64,000 nucleotides of DNA from Actinomycetota bacterium (GCA_963169235.1 CAUJCX010000059.1:1-64000); one strand, 5' to 3'. Shown: positions 6,752 to 15,262, counted from the stretch's first letter. Notes: generated by a model not told the origin, from the sequence alone. Made by a program: numbers and translations.

Positions 6752-7527
6752 CCGGCAGAGTCTCCATCCGGGGCCTCGGCCACCGGTTCGGCGACCTCCC
6801 GGTGCTGGACGACGTGGACGTGGAGGTGCAGCCCGGCGAGGTGGCGGCCCTCATCGGGCCCACCGGCTGCGGCAAGTCCACCATCCTGCGGGTGCTGGGG
6901 GGCCTCCTGCGTCCCACCGCGGGCACCGCCGAGATCGACGGCGTGTCGGTGGTGGGGACGCCCGGCCGCGCCGGCTACATGCCGCAGAGCGACACGCTGA
7001 TGCCGTGGTACCGGGCCCTCCCCAACGCCGCGCTCGGGGCCGAGGTGCGCGGCGTCCCTGCCGCGGAGGCCCGGCGTCGCGCCCGCGCGCTGTTCGCCCG
7101 CTTCGGCCTGGCGGGCTTCGAGGACTCCTGGCCGTCGCAGCTGTCGGGCGGCATGCGCCAGCGGGTCGCCCTGCTGCGCACCGTGCTGACGGAGGCCCCC
7201 GTGATGCTGCTGGACGAGCCGTTCGGGGCGCTCGACGCCATCACCCGCGGCGACCTTCAGGGCTGGCTGGCCGAGCTGATCGCCGAGACCGGGCACACCG
7301 TCGTGCTGGTGACCCACGACATCGACGAGGCGCTGCGCCTGGGGGACGACGTGCTGGTGATGTCGCCCCGTCCGGGCCGCATCGTCGACCGCGTGCGCGT
7401 CGAACTGCCCCGGCCGCGGCCCGCGGCGGCGCTGGTGGAGCCCGCCGCGACGCGGCTGAAGGCGCGCGTGCTGGCGAGCCTCGACCCCGGCGACGCGACG
7501 GGCGCGCGGCCCGGCGGCCAGACCTGA
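6748..7527 (+). CDS. ABC transporter ATPase, thiamine-precursor uptake
   Basis: 259 residues from the GTG of a GTGA overlap at 6748. Walker A is GPTGCGKST, the signature is LSGGMRQR, Walker B is VMLLDEPFGALD, and the switch histidine is in LVTHDIDEA. The family is the SsuB/TauB/ThiZ importer ATPase. It is the last gene of the TPP-controlled operon; the GTPase gene starts 12 bases later and may be read through. Confidence 0.88.
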   Translation: MTGRVSIRGLGHRFGDLPVLDDVDVEVQPGEVAALIGPTGCGKSTILRVLGGLLRPTAGTAEIDGVSVVGTPGRAGYMPQSDTLMPWYRALPNAALGAEVRGVPAAEARRRARALFARFGLAGFEDSWPSQLSGGMRQRVALLRTVLTEAPVMLLDEPFGALDAITRGDLQGWLAELIAETGHTVVLVTHDIDEALRLGDDVLVMSPRPGRIVDRVRVELPRPRPAAALVEPAATRLKARVLASLDPGDATGARPGGQT

Positions 7528-7539
7528 GAGAATCCCGGC

Positions 7540-9267
7540 GTGACCGCGCCGAACACCGACCCCACGGCCGAGCTGTCGCCGCTGCGTGACGCCGTGGCGG
7601 GCCTGCGCGCCGCGCTCGACCGCGCGGTGCTGCCGCTGGAGATCCCGGGCGTCGCTGACGTGCGGGCGGCGCGGACGGCGCTGGCCGACCAGATCGACGA
7701 CTACATCCTGCCGCGCCTGTCGTCGCTGGACGCGCCGCTCCTGGCCGTGGTGGGGGGCTCCACCGGCGCCGGCAAGTCGACGCTGGTGAACTCGGTGATC
7801 GGCGAGGCCGTGTCCCGCGCGGGCGTGCTGCGCCCCACCACCAGCGCCCCCGTGCTGGTGCACCACCCCGACGACGCGCGCTGGTTCACCGACCAGCGCA
7901 TCCTGCCGGGCCTGGGCCGGGTCACCGGCCAGGTGGCCCCCGACGCGCCGCAGGACCCGTCGTCGGTGCGGCTGGTGCCGTCGGCCGCGCTGTCCCCGGG
8001 CCTCGCGGTGCTCGACGCGCCCGACATCGACTCGGTGGTCACCCGCAACCGCGACCTGGCCGGTCAGCTGCTGGCCGCGGCCGACATGTGGATCTTCGTC
8101 ACCACGGCGGCGCGCTACGCCGACGCCGTGCCCTGGGAGCTTCTGCGGCAGGCGTCCGAGCGGGGCACGTCGGTGGCGATCGTGCTCGACCGCGTCCCCC
8201 CGGGGGCGGGGGAGGAGATCCGCGCGCACCTCGGCACCATGCTGACCGAGCAGGGCCTGGGCGGGGCGCCGGTGTTCACGGTGGACGAGAGCCCCCTGGA
8301 CGCGTCCGGCCTGTTGCCCGCGGCGCAGATCGGCCCGTTGCGCGACTGGCTCCAGGGCCTGGCGGGCGACGCCCAGGCCCGCGCGGCGGTGGTGCGCCAG
8401 ACGCTCACGGGGGCGCTCGACGCGCTGGAGGCGCGCAGCGCCGAGGTGGCCGCGGCCGTGGACGCGCAGTCGCAGGCCGCCGCGGGCCTGGCGCGAGAGG
8501 TGGGCGACGCGTACGGGGAGGCGACCGAGGCCGTCAGCCGCGACGTCAGCGACGGCACGCTGTTGCGCGGCGAGGTGCTGGCGCGCTGGCAGGAGTTCGT
8601 CGGCACCGGCGAGTTCTTCCGGCAGGTGGAGTCCACCGTGTCGCGGCTGCGCGACCGCATCACGTCGTTCATCCGCGGGCGCCGGGACGAGCCCGAGCCG
8701 CTGGGCGAGGCGCTCCACAGCGGGGCGGCCACGCTGATCGAGGCGGAGGCCCAAGGGGCCGCCACCCGCGCGGTGAAGGCGTGGCGCACGAGCCCCGGCG
8801 GCGCACCGCTGGTGGAGCGCCACCCCGAGCTGGGGTCACCCGGACCCGGCTTCGGGGACTCCGTCGAGCGCCTCGTGCGCGACTGGCAGGCGGGCATCTT
8901 CGAGATGGTGCGGCACGAGGGCAAGGACCGCCGCGCGGCGGCGAAGGGCATGGCGTACGGCGTCAACGGCCTGGGGCTCGCGCTGATGCTGGTGACGTTC
9001 GCGTCCACCGGTGGCATCACGGGCGCCGAGGTGGGCATCGCGGGCGGCTCCGCGGTGGTGGCCCAGAAGGTGCTGGAGGCGATCTTCGGCGACGAGACCG
9101 TGCGGCGGCTGGCCGCGAAGGCCCGGGAGGACCTGGTGGCGCGCGTGGGCGAGCTGTACGACAGCGAGGCCCACCGCTTCGACGAGGTGCTCTCCGCCGC
9201 GCTGGCCGACGGGGAGGCGGCGGACGGGCTGCGGCGTGCGGCGGCGGCCGTGAAAGCCGCGAGGTGA
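7540..9267 (+). CDS. Dynamin-like/YfjP-type GTPase, first of a pair
   Basis: 575 residues from the GTG at 7540. The GTPase domain (residues 60-250) shows G1 GGSTGAGKST, a TTSAP switch, G3 DAPDIDS, and a weak G4-like LDRVPPG in place of NKxD. A long helical region follows, with a hydrophobic stretch near residues 470-510 (GLALMLVTFASTGGITG) that could insert in the membrane, as in bacterial dynamin-like proteins. The next gene is a second GTPase overlapping by 4 nt, so the two probably act as a heteromer. Cellular role unknown. Confidence 0.7.
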   Translation: MTAPNTDPTAELSPLRDAVAGLRAALDRAVLPLEIPGVADVRAARTALADQIDDYILPRLSSLDAPLLAVVGGSTGAGKSTLVNSVIGEAVSRAGVLRPTTSAPVLVHHPDDARWFTDQRILPGLGRVTGQVAPDAPQDPSSVRLVPSAALSPGLAVLDAPDIDSVVTRNRDLAGQLLAAADMWIFVTTAARYADAVPWELLRQASERGTSVAIVLDRVPPGAGEEIRAHLGTMLTEQGLGGAPVFTVDESPLDASGLLPAAQIGPLRDWLQGLAGDAQARAAVVRQTLTGALDALEARSAEVAAAVDAQSQAAAGLAREVGDAYGEATEAVSRDVSDGTLLRGEVLARWQEFVGTGEFFRQVESTVSRLRDRITSFIRGRRDEPEPLGEALHSGAATLIEAEAQGAATRAVKAWRTSPGGAPLVERHPELGSPGPGFGDSVERLVRDWQAGIFEMVRHEGKDRRAAAKGMAYGVNGLGLALMLVTFASTGGITGAEVGIAGGSAVVAQKVLEAIFGDETVRRLAAKAREDLVARVGELYDSEAHRFDEVLSAALADGEAADGLRRAAAAVKAAR

Positions 9268-10913
9268 CGCCCATCCGGCGGCAGGGCGCGGCCACCGACG
9301 CGGTCGCGGCGCTGGCGGGCCGGGCCGAGGCGCTGGCACGCGCGGTCGAGGCCGGGGGCGATCTCCTGGACGCCGCCGCGGCCCGGCACGCCGCCGACGT
9401 CGCCCGGCGCGTCGGGGAGCGCACGGCGCTCGTGGGCGGGCACGTGGTGGTCGCGCTGGCCGGCTCCACCGGGGCGGGCAAGTCGTCCATCTTCAACGCC
9501 CTGGTGGGGGAGGACGTCGCCGAGGTGGGCGTGCGGCGCCCCATGACCTCGGTGCCACGGGCCGCGGTGTGGGGGGACGACGGGGCGGGGCCGCTCCTTG
9601 ACTGGCTGGGCGTGGCGCGTCGCCACCGCGTCGCGGGCGGCGACCCGGGGCTGGCGGGCCTGGTGCTGGTGGACCTGCCCGACTTCGACTCGCGCGAGGC
9701 GGCCAACCGGGCCGAGGCCGAGCGCCTGCTGGAGCTGGTGGACCTGTTCGTGTGGGTCACCGACCACCAGAAGTACGCCGACGCCGTGATCCACGACCAG
9801 TTCGTGGCCACGCACAAGGCCTACGGGCGCAACACGCTGGTGGTGCTGAACCACGCCGACGAGCTGCCGGACGCGCAGGTGGCGACCGTCGTGGCCGACC
9901 TCACCCGGCTGCTCGAAGCCGACGGCCTGGCGGACCCGCGCGTGATCGCCACGTCGGCGCGCACCGGGCGGGGGCTCGACGAACTGCGCGGCGCCGTCCG
10001 CGACGTGATCGCCGACCACCAGGCGTCGCTGCGGCGGTTGCAGGTGGACGTCGCCGAGGCCGCGCGGGCCTTGCGCGACGGCCTCGGCACGGCGCAAGGG
10101 ACGGTGTCGCGCGAGGCGCGCGACGCGCTGGTGACGGCGCTCAGCCGAGCGGCGGGCGCCCCCGCGGCCCTGGACGCGGTGGAGCGCAGCTACCGCCGCG
10201 ACGCGCTGGGACGCACGGGAGTGGTGTTCACGCGCTGGCGCCGTTCGCTGACCGCCGATCCCCTGTCCCGCCTGCGTCTCGACCGCCTGCCCGGCGCCCG
10301 GTCGGCCGCCGACACGGCGGGCGCCCACGTGGCGGTGGAGCGCACGTCGCTGCCCGCGGCCAGCCCGGCGGCCCGGGCCGAGGCGCAGATGGCCACGTCG
10401 CGGCTGGCCCAGTCGGCCTCAGCGGGCCTTCCGCCGCGCTGGACGGACGCCGTGGACGCGGCCGCGCACCCGCCGGACGCCGACCTGCGCGACGCGCTCG
10501 ACCGCGCCCTGGGAGGCGCCGTCGAGCGTCACCGCTCACCCGCGTGGTGGCACCTGGCGGGCGCGCTGCAGTGGGTCTTCGCCGCGATGGTGGTGGTGGG
10601 CGTGCTGTGGTACCTGGCGCTGGGCCTGGCCGGATGGCTCCAGTTCGCCCTGCCGGACGTGCCCCGCTACGGCCCGGTGCCGTACCCGTTCATCCTGATC
10701 GTGGCGGGCATCGTGTTCGCGCTGGTCGTGTCGTTCGCGTGCCGGGTGGTGGCCGGCGCGGCCGCGCGGCGCCGCCGGGCGGCGGTGTCCCGCCGGGTGC
10801 GCGACGCGGTGGGACAGGTGGCCGACCGCGACGTCATCGCGCCGGTGGAGGCCGTGCTGGCCCGCCATCGCGCCGTCGCCGGTGACCTGGCCCGCGCGGC
10901 GGGGGACGCATGA
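9264..10913 (+). CDS. Membrane GTPase of the dynamin/Era-like type, second of a pair
   Basis: 549 residues from the GTG of a GTGA overlap. Motifs: G1 GSTGAGKSS, RPMTSVP as switch I, G3 DLPDFDS (the same DxPDxDS variant as its neighbour), G4 NHAD. Both proteins also share a YADAV segment. Near the C-terminus are two clear transmembrane helices (WVFAAMVVVGVLWYLALGLAG and FILIVAGIVFALVVSFACRVV). The likely role is a membrane-bound GTPase working with the first one, perhaps in membrane remodelling or stress. ATGA overlap with the RNase gene. Confidence 0.7.
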   Translation: MTPIRRQGAATDAVAALAGRAEALARAVEAGGDLLDAAAARHAADVARRVGERTALVGGHVVVALAGSTGAGKSSIFNALVGEDVAEVGVRRPMTSVPRAAVWGDDGAGPLLDWLGVARRHRVAGGDPGLAGLVLVDLPDFDSREAANRAEAERLLELVDLFVWVTDHQKYADAVIHDQFVATHKAYGRNTLVVLNHADELPDAQVATVVADLTRLLEADGLADPRVIATSARTGRGLDELRGAVRDVIADHQASLRRLQVDVAEAARALRDGLGTAQGTVSREARDALVTALSRAAGAPAALDAVERSYRRDALGRTGVVFTRWRRSLTADPLSRLRLDRLPGARSAADTAGAHVAVERTSLPAASPAARAEAQMATSRLAQSASAGLPPRWTDAVDAAAHPPDADLRDALDRALGGAVERHRSPAWWHLAGALQWVFAAMVVVGVLWYLALGLAGWLQFALPDVPRYGPVPYPFILIVAGIVFALVVSFACRVVAGAAARRRRAAVSRRVRDAVGQVADRDVIAPVEAVLARHRAVAGDLARAAGDA

Positions 10914-11422
10914 GGATCGCCGCCATCGCGGTGCTGGTGGTCGCCGCTGTGGTGTTCGCCCTGGTCTGGTGGAAGCGGCCGGCGGTCAGGCGATCGCCGC
11001 TGACCCTGCGCGTCGGCGGCGTGCTGGTGCTGCTGGCCATCGCCATCGCGTCGCCGCTGCCCGTCTGGGGCGACGGCGGGGGCACCGACCCTGCGCCGCG
11101 CACCCCGCCGCCCGCGTCCCAGCAGGCGCCGCAGGCGGGCGACTCCACCGCGGTGCCGCTGTCGTCGTTGCCCCGGGAGGCCCGTGACACCGTCGCGCTG
11201 ATCGACCGGGGCGGGCCGTTCCCGTACTCCCGCGACGGGGTGGTGTTCGGCAACCGCGAGGGGCTTCTGCCCCGCCGCGCGCGCGGCTTCTACCACGAGT
11301 ACACCGTGCGCACGCCGGGCAGCCGCGACCGCGGGGCGCGCCGCATCGTGACGGGGGACGGCGCCCGCCTGTTGTACTACACCGATGACCATTACGCGTC
11401 GTTTCGCGAGGTGACGCGGTGA
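10910..11422 (+). CDS. Membrane-tethered guanyl-specific ribonuclease (RNase Sa/barnase type)
   Basis: 170 residues. The C-terminal 90 residues align by eye with RNase Sa: GGPFPYSRDGVVFGNRE, YHEYTV (general base E130), RGARRIVTG (R145), and DHYASF (H161); the catalytic trio is intact. Secretory barnases have a cleaved signal; this one has two hydrophobic helices (about 3-20 and 36-52) with a strongly basic loop between them (KRPAVRR). The positive-inside rule puts that loop in the cytosol, leaving the RNase domain outside on a Pro-rich stalk. It is coupled to the GTPase gene by ATGA and to barstar by GTGA. Confidence 0.85.
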   Translation: MRIAAIAVLVVAAVVFALVWWKRPAVRRSPLTLRVGGVLVLLAIAIASPLPVWGDGGGTDPAPRTPPPASQQAPQAGDSTAVPLSSLPREARDTVALIDRGGPFPYSRDGVVFGNREGLLPRRARGFYHEYTVRTPGSRDRGARRIVTGDGARLLYYTDDHYASFREVTR

Positions 11423-11805
11423 CGGGCGACGGGCTGCCCGGGGCACCGCATGACGGGCCGGGGGGCGTGGTGCGCACGCCGCTGGGCGCGGGCGAGGCCG
11501 AGGAGCGCCTGGGGCGCCTGGGCTGGGACGCGGCGCTGGTGAGCGACGGCGCCACCAAGGCGGCGTTCCTCGACACGGTGGCGTCGGTGCTGCGCTTCCC
11601 CGCGTACTTCGGGCACAACCTCGACGCGCTGTGGGATTGCCTCAACGAGCTTCCCGGGCCGACGGCGCTGGTGTGGGAGGGGTGGCAGCGCATGGCGGTC
11701 GAGACGCCCGACGACTGGGCCGGCGTCATCGACGTGCTGTCCGAGCGCGCCCGCGACGCCCGGGCGCCGTTCGCGCTGGTGCTGGTGGAGGGCGCGCGCC
11801 GGTGA
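11419..11805 (+). CDS. Barstar-family ribonuclease inhibitor
   Basis: 128 residues from the GTG overlapping the RNase stop. The segment FPAYFGHNLDALWDCLNELPGP (residues 60-81) is the barstar signature; D69 and D73 correspond to the two aspartates that plug the barnase active site. The protein has no signal, so it is cytosolic and protects the producer while the RNase is made. The tight coupling in this order confirms the toxin-immunity pairing. Confidence 0.92.
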   Translation: MTGDGLPGAPHDGPGGVVRTPLGAGEAEERLGRLGWDAALVSDGATKAAFLDTVASVLRFPAYFGHNLDALWDCLNELPGPTALVWEGWQRMAVETPDDWAGVIDVLSERARDARAPFALVLVEGARR

Positions 11806-11824
11806 CCGGCCGCCGCGGCGCCTG

Positions 11825-13093
11825 ATGGCCGCTCCCGAGCTCACCGCGGCCGACGTGGACGCCGCCACCGCGCGCCTGGCCGGGGTGGTGCAGCGCACGC
11901 CGCTTCAGTTCTGCCCGCGCTTGTCCGAGCAGACCGGCGCGGACGTGTGGCTGAAGCGCGAGGACCTGCAGCCGGTGCGCTCGTACAAGCTGCGCGGCGC
12001 GTACAACCTCATCGCCCAGCTGGACGACGACGCCCGGGCGGCGGGGGTGGTGTGCGCCAGCGCCGGCAACCACGGTCAGGGCGTGGCGATGTCGTGCCGC
12101 CTGCTGGGCATCCACGGGCGCATCCACGTGCCCGCCAGCACGCCCCGCCAGAAGCTCGACCGCATGACCGACCTGGGCGGGCCGTGGGTGACGCTGCACG
12201 TGCACGGCGACACGTACGACGACGCCGCGGCCTGGGCCGTGGCCGACGCGAACGACAACGGGGGCACGCTGGTGCCCGCCTTCGACGACGAGCGCATCAT
12301 GGCGGGGCAGGGCACGCTGGCCGCCGAGATCATGAGTCAGCTGGGCGGACCGCCCGACGTGCTCATCATCCCCGTGGGCGGCGGGGGGATGCTGTCCGGG
12401 TGCCTGGCGTGGATGTCGGAGCGCTCGCCCAGCACCCGCGTGGTGGGCGTGGAGCCCGCCGGCGCGGCGTCCATGGCGGCGGCCCTCGACGACGGCGGGC
12501 CCGTGACGCTGTCGCACATCGAGACGTTCGTGGACGGCGCGGCCGTCAAGCGCGCGGGGGACGCCCCGTTCCGCGTGATCCGCGACCTCGGCGGACGCGT
12601 GACGCAGGTGACCGAGGGCCGCATCTGCAGCGAGATGCTGGCGCTGTACCAGGTGGACGGCATCATCGCCGAGCCCGCGGGGGCGCTGGCGTGCGCGGCG
12701 CTGGGCACGCCCGGCCGGCCCGGGCCGGTGCCGGTGGAGGCGGGCCAGACCGTCGTGGCCGTGGTGTCGGGCGGCAACAACGACGTGTCGCGCTACAGCG
12801 AGATCGTCGAGCGGGCGCTGGTGTGGGAGGGGCGCAAGCACTACTTCATGGTGGACTTCCCGCAGGAGCCGGGGGCGCTGCGCCGCTTCCTCGCCGACGT
12901 GCTGGGCCCCACCGACGACATCACGCTGTTCGAGTACGTCAAGCGCAACAACCGCGAGACCGGCCCCGCGCTGGTGGGCATCGAGCTGGGCAGCCCCGAC
13001 GACCTGCCGGGCCTGCTCGACCGCATGGCCACCAGCCCCATGGTGGTCGAGAAGCTCGAGTCCGACAGCGCGTTCTACCGCTTCCTGGTGTAG
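11825..13093 (+). CDS. ilvA: Threonine ammonia-lyase (threonine dehydratase)
   Basis: 422 residues. It converts threonine to 2-oxobutanoate, the first step of isoleucine synthesis, using PLP. The Schiff-base lysine is K55 in SYKLRGAYN, the phosphate-binding loop is VGGGGM near residue 185, and SAGNHGQG is the family substrate loop. The C-terminal 90 residues (KHYFMVDFPQEPGALRRFL onward) are a single ACT-like regulatory domain, the short biosynthetic form found in Bacillus and corynebacteria, so isoleucine feedback is expected. It lies 19 nt after barstar and may be transcribed with it. Confidence 0.93.
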   Translation: MAAPELTAADVDAATARLAGVVQRTPLQFCPRLSEQTGADVWLKREDLQPVRSYKLRGAYNLIAQLDDDARAAGVVCASAGNHGQGVAMSCRLLGIHGRIHVPASTPRQKLDRMTDLGGPWVTLHVHGDTYDDAAAWAVADANDNGGTLVPAFDDERIMAGQGTLAAEIMSQLGGPPDVLIIPVGGGGMLSGCLAWMSERSPSTRVVGVEPAGAASMAAALDDGGPVTLSHIETFVDGAAVKRAGDAPFRVIRDLGGRVTQVTEGRICSEMLALYQVDGIIAEPAGALACAALGTPGRPGPVPVEAGQTVVAVVSGGNNDVSRYSEIVERALVWEGRKHYFMVDFPQEPGALRRFLADVLGPTDDITLFEYVKRNNRETGPALVGIELGSPDDLPGLLDRMATSPMVVEKLESDSAFYRFLV

Positions 13094-13120
13094 CCGGGCG
13101 CCCCACGGCCGCGCGGTCGG

Positions 13121-13408
13121 TCAGCCGGCGTCGTCGTCGGCGGCGTCGGCCTGGCCGGGCCCCCAGGCCGGGTCCCACAGCCCGAAGCGGGCCTGCCCGC
13201 CGTGGAAGTGCGCGTCGCGCACCAGCTTCACCACGAAGTCGCGGCGGGCGTCGCGGTCGAGCTCGTCGAGGGCCTGCACCTGCTCGGGCGACACCGTCAC
13301 CGGGCCGGCGTCGGCGAGGGCGCGCAGCGGGTCCTCGATGAACGCGTCGCGGAACCGTCCGTCGGCGACCAGGCGCACCCAGAGCGTGGGAGGTGCGGTG
13401 TCGTCCAT
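13121..13408 (-). CDS. Small acidic protein resembling Nif11/Os1348-type leader domains
   Basis: 95 residues from the ATG at 13408. A TAGGGT -10 box (13415-13420) sits 6 nt upstream, so the ATG fits a leaderless transcript better than the GTG at 13414. The central part, LVADGRFRDAFIEDP followed by LRALADAGPVTVSPEQVQAL and DELD, follows the pattern L-x-D-x-x-F-R-x-x-F-x-x-DP-x-x-AL that marks Os1348/Nif11-like domains, known as RiPP leaders or domains of larger enzymes. No maturase or transporter lies next to it. It is convergent with ilvA. Identification tentative. Confidence 0.55.
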   Translation of the reverse strand: MDDTAPPTLWVRLVADGRFRDAFIEDPLRALADAGPVTVSPEQVQALDELDRDARRDFVVKLVRDAHFHGGQARFGLWDPAWGPGQADAADDDAG

Positions 13409-13439
13409 GTCCACACCCTAGAACGGGTCGCGGCGCGCG

Positions 13440-14477
13440 TCAGTACCGCCCGTTGTTCTCGCGCGCGTCGCCGAGGCCCAGCCGGCGGTGGGACGTGGTG
13501 CCCGCGATGAGCCACGGGTACATCACGTTGGACGGGTCGTACACGTGGGCGAAGCCCAGCGTGTGGCCGGTCTCGTGGACGATCACGCTGGCGAGGTCGG
13601 TGCGGTCGGCGCGCCCGCCGGCCAGCGAGTACGGTCGCGCGGGCCGGGCGTCGAGGCGGGTGTCGCTCTCGATGCCGCGCCCGCCGAGCACCCACGTGAA
13701 CGTGCAGGCCAGGGCACCGCGGCACACGCCACCCATGGCGGCGACGCTGCCGAACCCGATGGAGCTGACGCCGTTGCGTCCTACGGGCAGGCGCGTCGCG
13801 CCGCGGTAGCGAAACGCGACCCGTGACGCGTCGGGCACGCCGCAGCGGTTGCGGTTGGCCCCCCACGCGGCGCGGGCATCCTGCGCGGCGCGGACGACGC
13901 CGGCGCGGGGCAGGCGGCGGGGCACGGACCGCGCGTTGAGCCGCCAGTTGATGGGAAACGCGCCCCACGGCGCGCCCGTGGGGTTGCGCGCGTCGCGGCA
14001 GCCCTGGGCGGCCGCGACGGCCGTGCGGGCTGTCGCCAGGGCGGGTGCCGCGTCGAGGCGGTCGACCACCAGGCGCAGGCGGCCCCGTCGGTCGAAGTAG
14101 CGCACGGAGCGGTACACGTCGCTGCGGTCGAGCTCGGCCTCGGCCAGGCGGGACCCGTCACGGCGGGCGATGACGACGCGGCGGCCGCCGGGGACCCGGG
14201 CGACGGTGACGGCCCCGCCCGGGGGGCGCGTGAACGGCGCCGGCCCGTCGGCCACGGGCGCCCACCCGGGCATGGGGGGCACGCCGACTGCCGGCGGCGG
14301 GCCGGGCGTCGTGGGCGTCGTGGGCGTCGTGGGCGTGGTGGGCGCCGTGGGGGACGTCCCCGTCGACCGGGCGGTGGTCGCGGGGCCGTTGTCCGAGCTG
14401 CACCCGCCCACGGCGGCCACCGTCGCCGCGAGGCACGCCGCGTACGCGAGGATCCGGCGGGGGAACGGGCGACCCAT
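13440..14477 (-). CDS. Lipoprotein zinc metalloprotease (matrixin-like)
   Basis: 345 residues from the ATG at 14477. Residues 1-24 form a lipoprotein signal with lipobox VGGC. Then follows a low-complexity Thr/Pro linker (PTTPTTP repeats, residues 40-56). The catalytic signature HETGHTLGFAH with the downstream Met-turn NVMYPW is that of metzincins, closest in spacing to matrixins; the three histidines bind zinc. The protease should be anchored outside the membrane, acting on extracellular or cell-wall proteins. The linker is encoded by a 9-bp tandem repeat that could vary in length between strains. Confidence 0.85.
   Translation of the reverse strand: MGRPFPRRILAYAACLAATVAAVGGCSSDNGPATTARSTGTSPTAPTTPTTPTTPTTPGPPPAVGVPPMPGWAPVADGPAPFTRPPGGAVTVARVPGGRRVVIARRDGSRLAEAELDRSDVYRSVRYFDRRGRLRLVVDRLDAAPALATARTAVAAAQGCRDARNPTGAPWGAFPINWRLNARSVPRRLPRAGVVRAAQDARAAWGANRNRCGVPDASRVAFRYRGATRLPVGRNGVSSIGFGSVAAMGGVCRGALACTFTWVLGGRGIESDTRLDARPARPYSLAGGRADRTDLASVIVHETGHTLGFAHVYDPSNVMYPWLIAGTTSHRRLGLGDARENNGRY
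14304..14346. repeat. 9-bp tandem repeat in the protease linker
   Basis: Units GTGGGCGTC at 14311 and 14320, GTGGGCGTG at 14329, and GTGGGCGCC at 14338, after a partial unit at 14304. On the coding strand each unit encodes three residues of the Thr/Thr/Pro linker, so changes in copy number keep the frame. Confidence 0.8.
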
Positions 14478-14639
14478 GCGAGGCCACTCTACGCGCGGCC
14501 GGTGCGGTGGACCCCTCTGTGGTGGCCGGTCCAGGTCGCCATGTCGCCCCGCGCGCCGGCCCGCACGATCCCGACCTTCCGATGCGGCGCCAATCGCGGG
14601 TGCTTCCGGTTTCTCGCTCAACACCGCCCCCTTGGCCTG

Positions 14640-14746
14640 TCAGAGAGACCATCTGCCCAACCCCGGGGTGCGGGAGCGCAAAGCCGGGACGCGCCGGTGC
14701 CTCCGTCATGCCCCGCCCAGCTCAGGTGGCGTGTGGTTGCCACCTG
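14640..14746 (+). ncRNA. Candidate structured leader of the secreted protein gene at 14823
   Basis: The 345-base gap between the divergent protease and secreted-protein genes holds, on the plus strand, a GC-rich region with GCGCAAAGCC at 14676-14685. The AAAGCC word and the CCAA-stem-GGGA context before it resemble the first half of a c-di-GMP-I (GEMM) riboswitch, but I cannot find a convincing second half. It is followed by a perfect 8-bp hairpin, CAGGTGGC (14723-14730) with GCCACCTG (14739-14746). The gene then has a TAGCGT-like box and GGAGG (14810-14814). The RNA element is a suggestion only. Confidence 0.25.
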
Positions 14747-14822
14747 GGTGGGGTGGGGGGTCCCGGCGGCGGTTCGTAGCGTGGATCGCGTCACCCCACC
14801 CAGGTCCCCGGAGGTCCCACCC

Positions 14823-15257
14823 GTGTCTCGCTCTCTTGCGTCCCGCTCGTCCCTGCGCCTCCTGGGTGGCGTCGCCGCCGTTGCCGTGGCGGCGTCGCTT
14901 GCGTCCCCGGCCGTGGCGATCCCGTTGCGGAACGCGTCGGTCACGGTGAACGACGCTGACACCGTGGGCGCACGCACGGACGTGTTCCTTCCGCCGACAG
15001 CTCGTTACTGCCACGGGTTCGTGCGCGCGTACCTGCTCGCCGCGGGTCCCGACCGCTGGTACGTCATTGGGCGCCGCGGCAAACTCCGGATCGACTTCCG
15101 CGACTGTGACCAGGACGGCTACATCGGCCAGGGGATGGGCGTCACCTTCCGCGACACGGGTGGCGGCATGCGCAGGATCTGCTTCGAGGCGTGGACGCCG
15201 CTCCGGTCGGGGCGTCAGTCGCGCCACTACGCCTGCACCGGTTCCTTCACCCGCTGA
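14823..15257 (+). CDS. Secreted protein with an EF-hand-like loop
   Basis: 144 residues from the GTG at 14823 (GGAGG 8 nt upstream). A signal peptide ends at AVA near residue 27. The mature protein has four cysteines (YCHGF, RDCDQ, RICFE, YACTG), likely two disulfides. The stretch DCDQDGYIGQG has the DxDxDGxI start of calcium-binding EF-hand or dockerin loops, but lacks the acidic residue at position 12. Family unknown. Confidence 0.6.
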   Translation: MSRSLASRSSLRLLGGVAAVAVAASLASPAVAIPLRNASVTVNDADTVGARTDVFLPPTARYCHGFVRAYLLAAGPDRWYVIGRRGKLRIDFRDCDQDGYIGQGMGVTFRDTGGGMRRICFEAWTPLRSGRQSRHYACTGSFTR

Positions 15258-15262
15258 CCGGG

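Noticed and set aside
6733-8823. A 696-codon minus-strand frame opposite the ABC ATPase and the first GTPase
   Set aside because: His/Arg/Gly-rich, no domains, fully antisense to genes with clear motifs.
14304-14346. CRISPR-like array from short repeats
   Set aside because: The 9-bp units are contiguous and in frame within a protein linker; there are no spacers and no cas genes in the window.
14640-14746. A confident c-di-GMP-I or ydaO riboswitch call
   Set aside because: Only the GCGCAAAGCC part fits; the second half of GEMM and the ydaO landmarks (GGGTGAATC) are missing. Left as a weak candidate.
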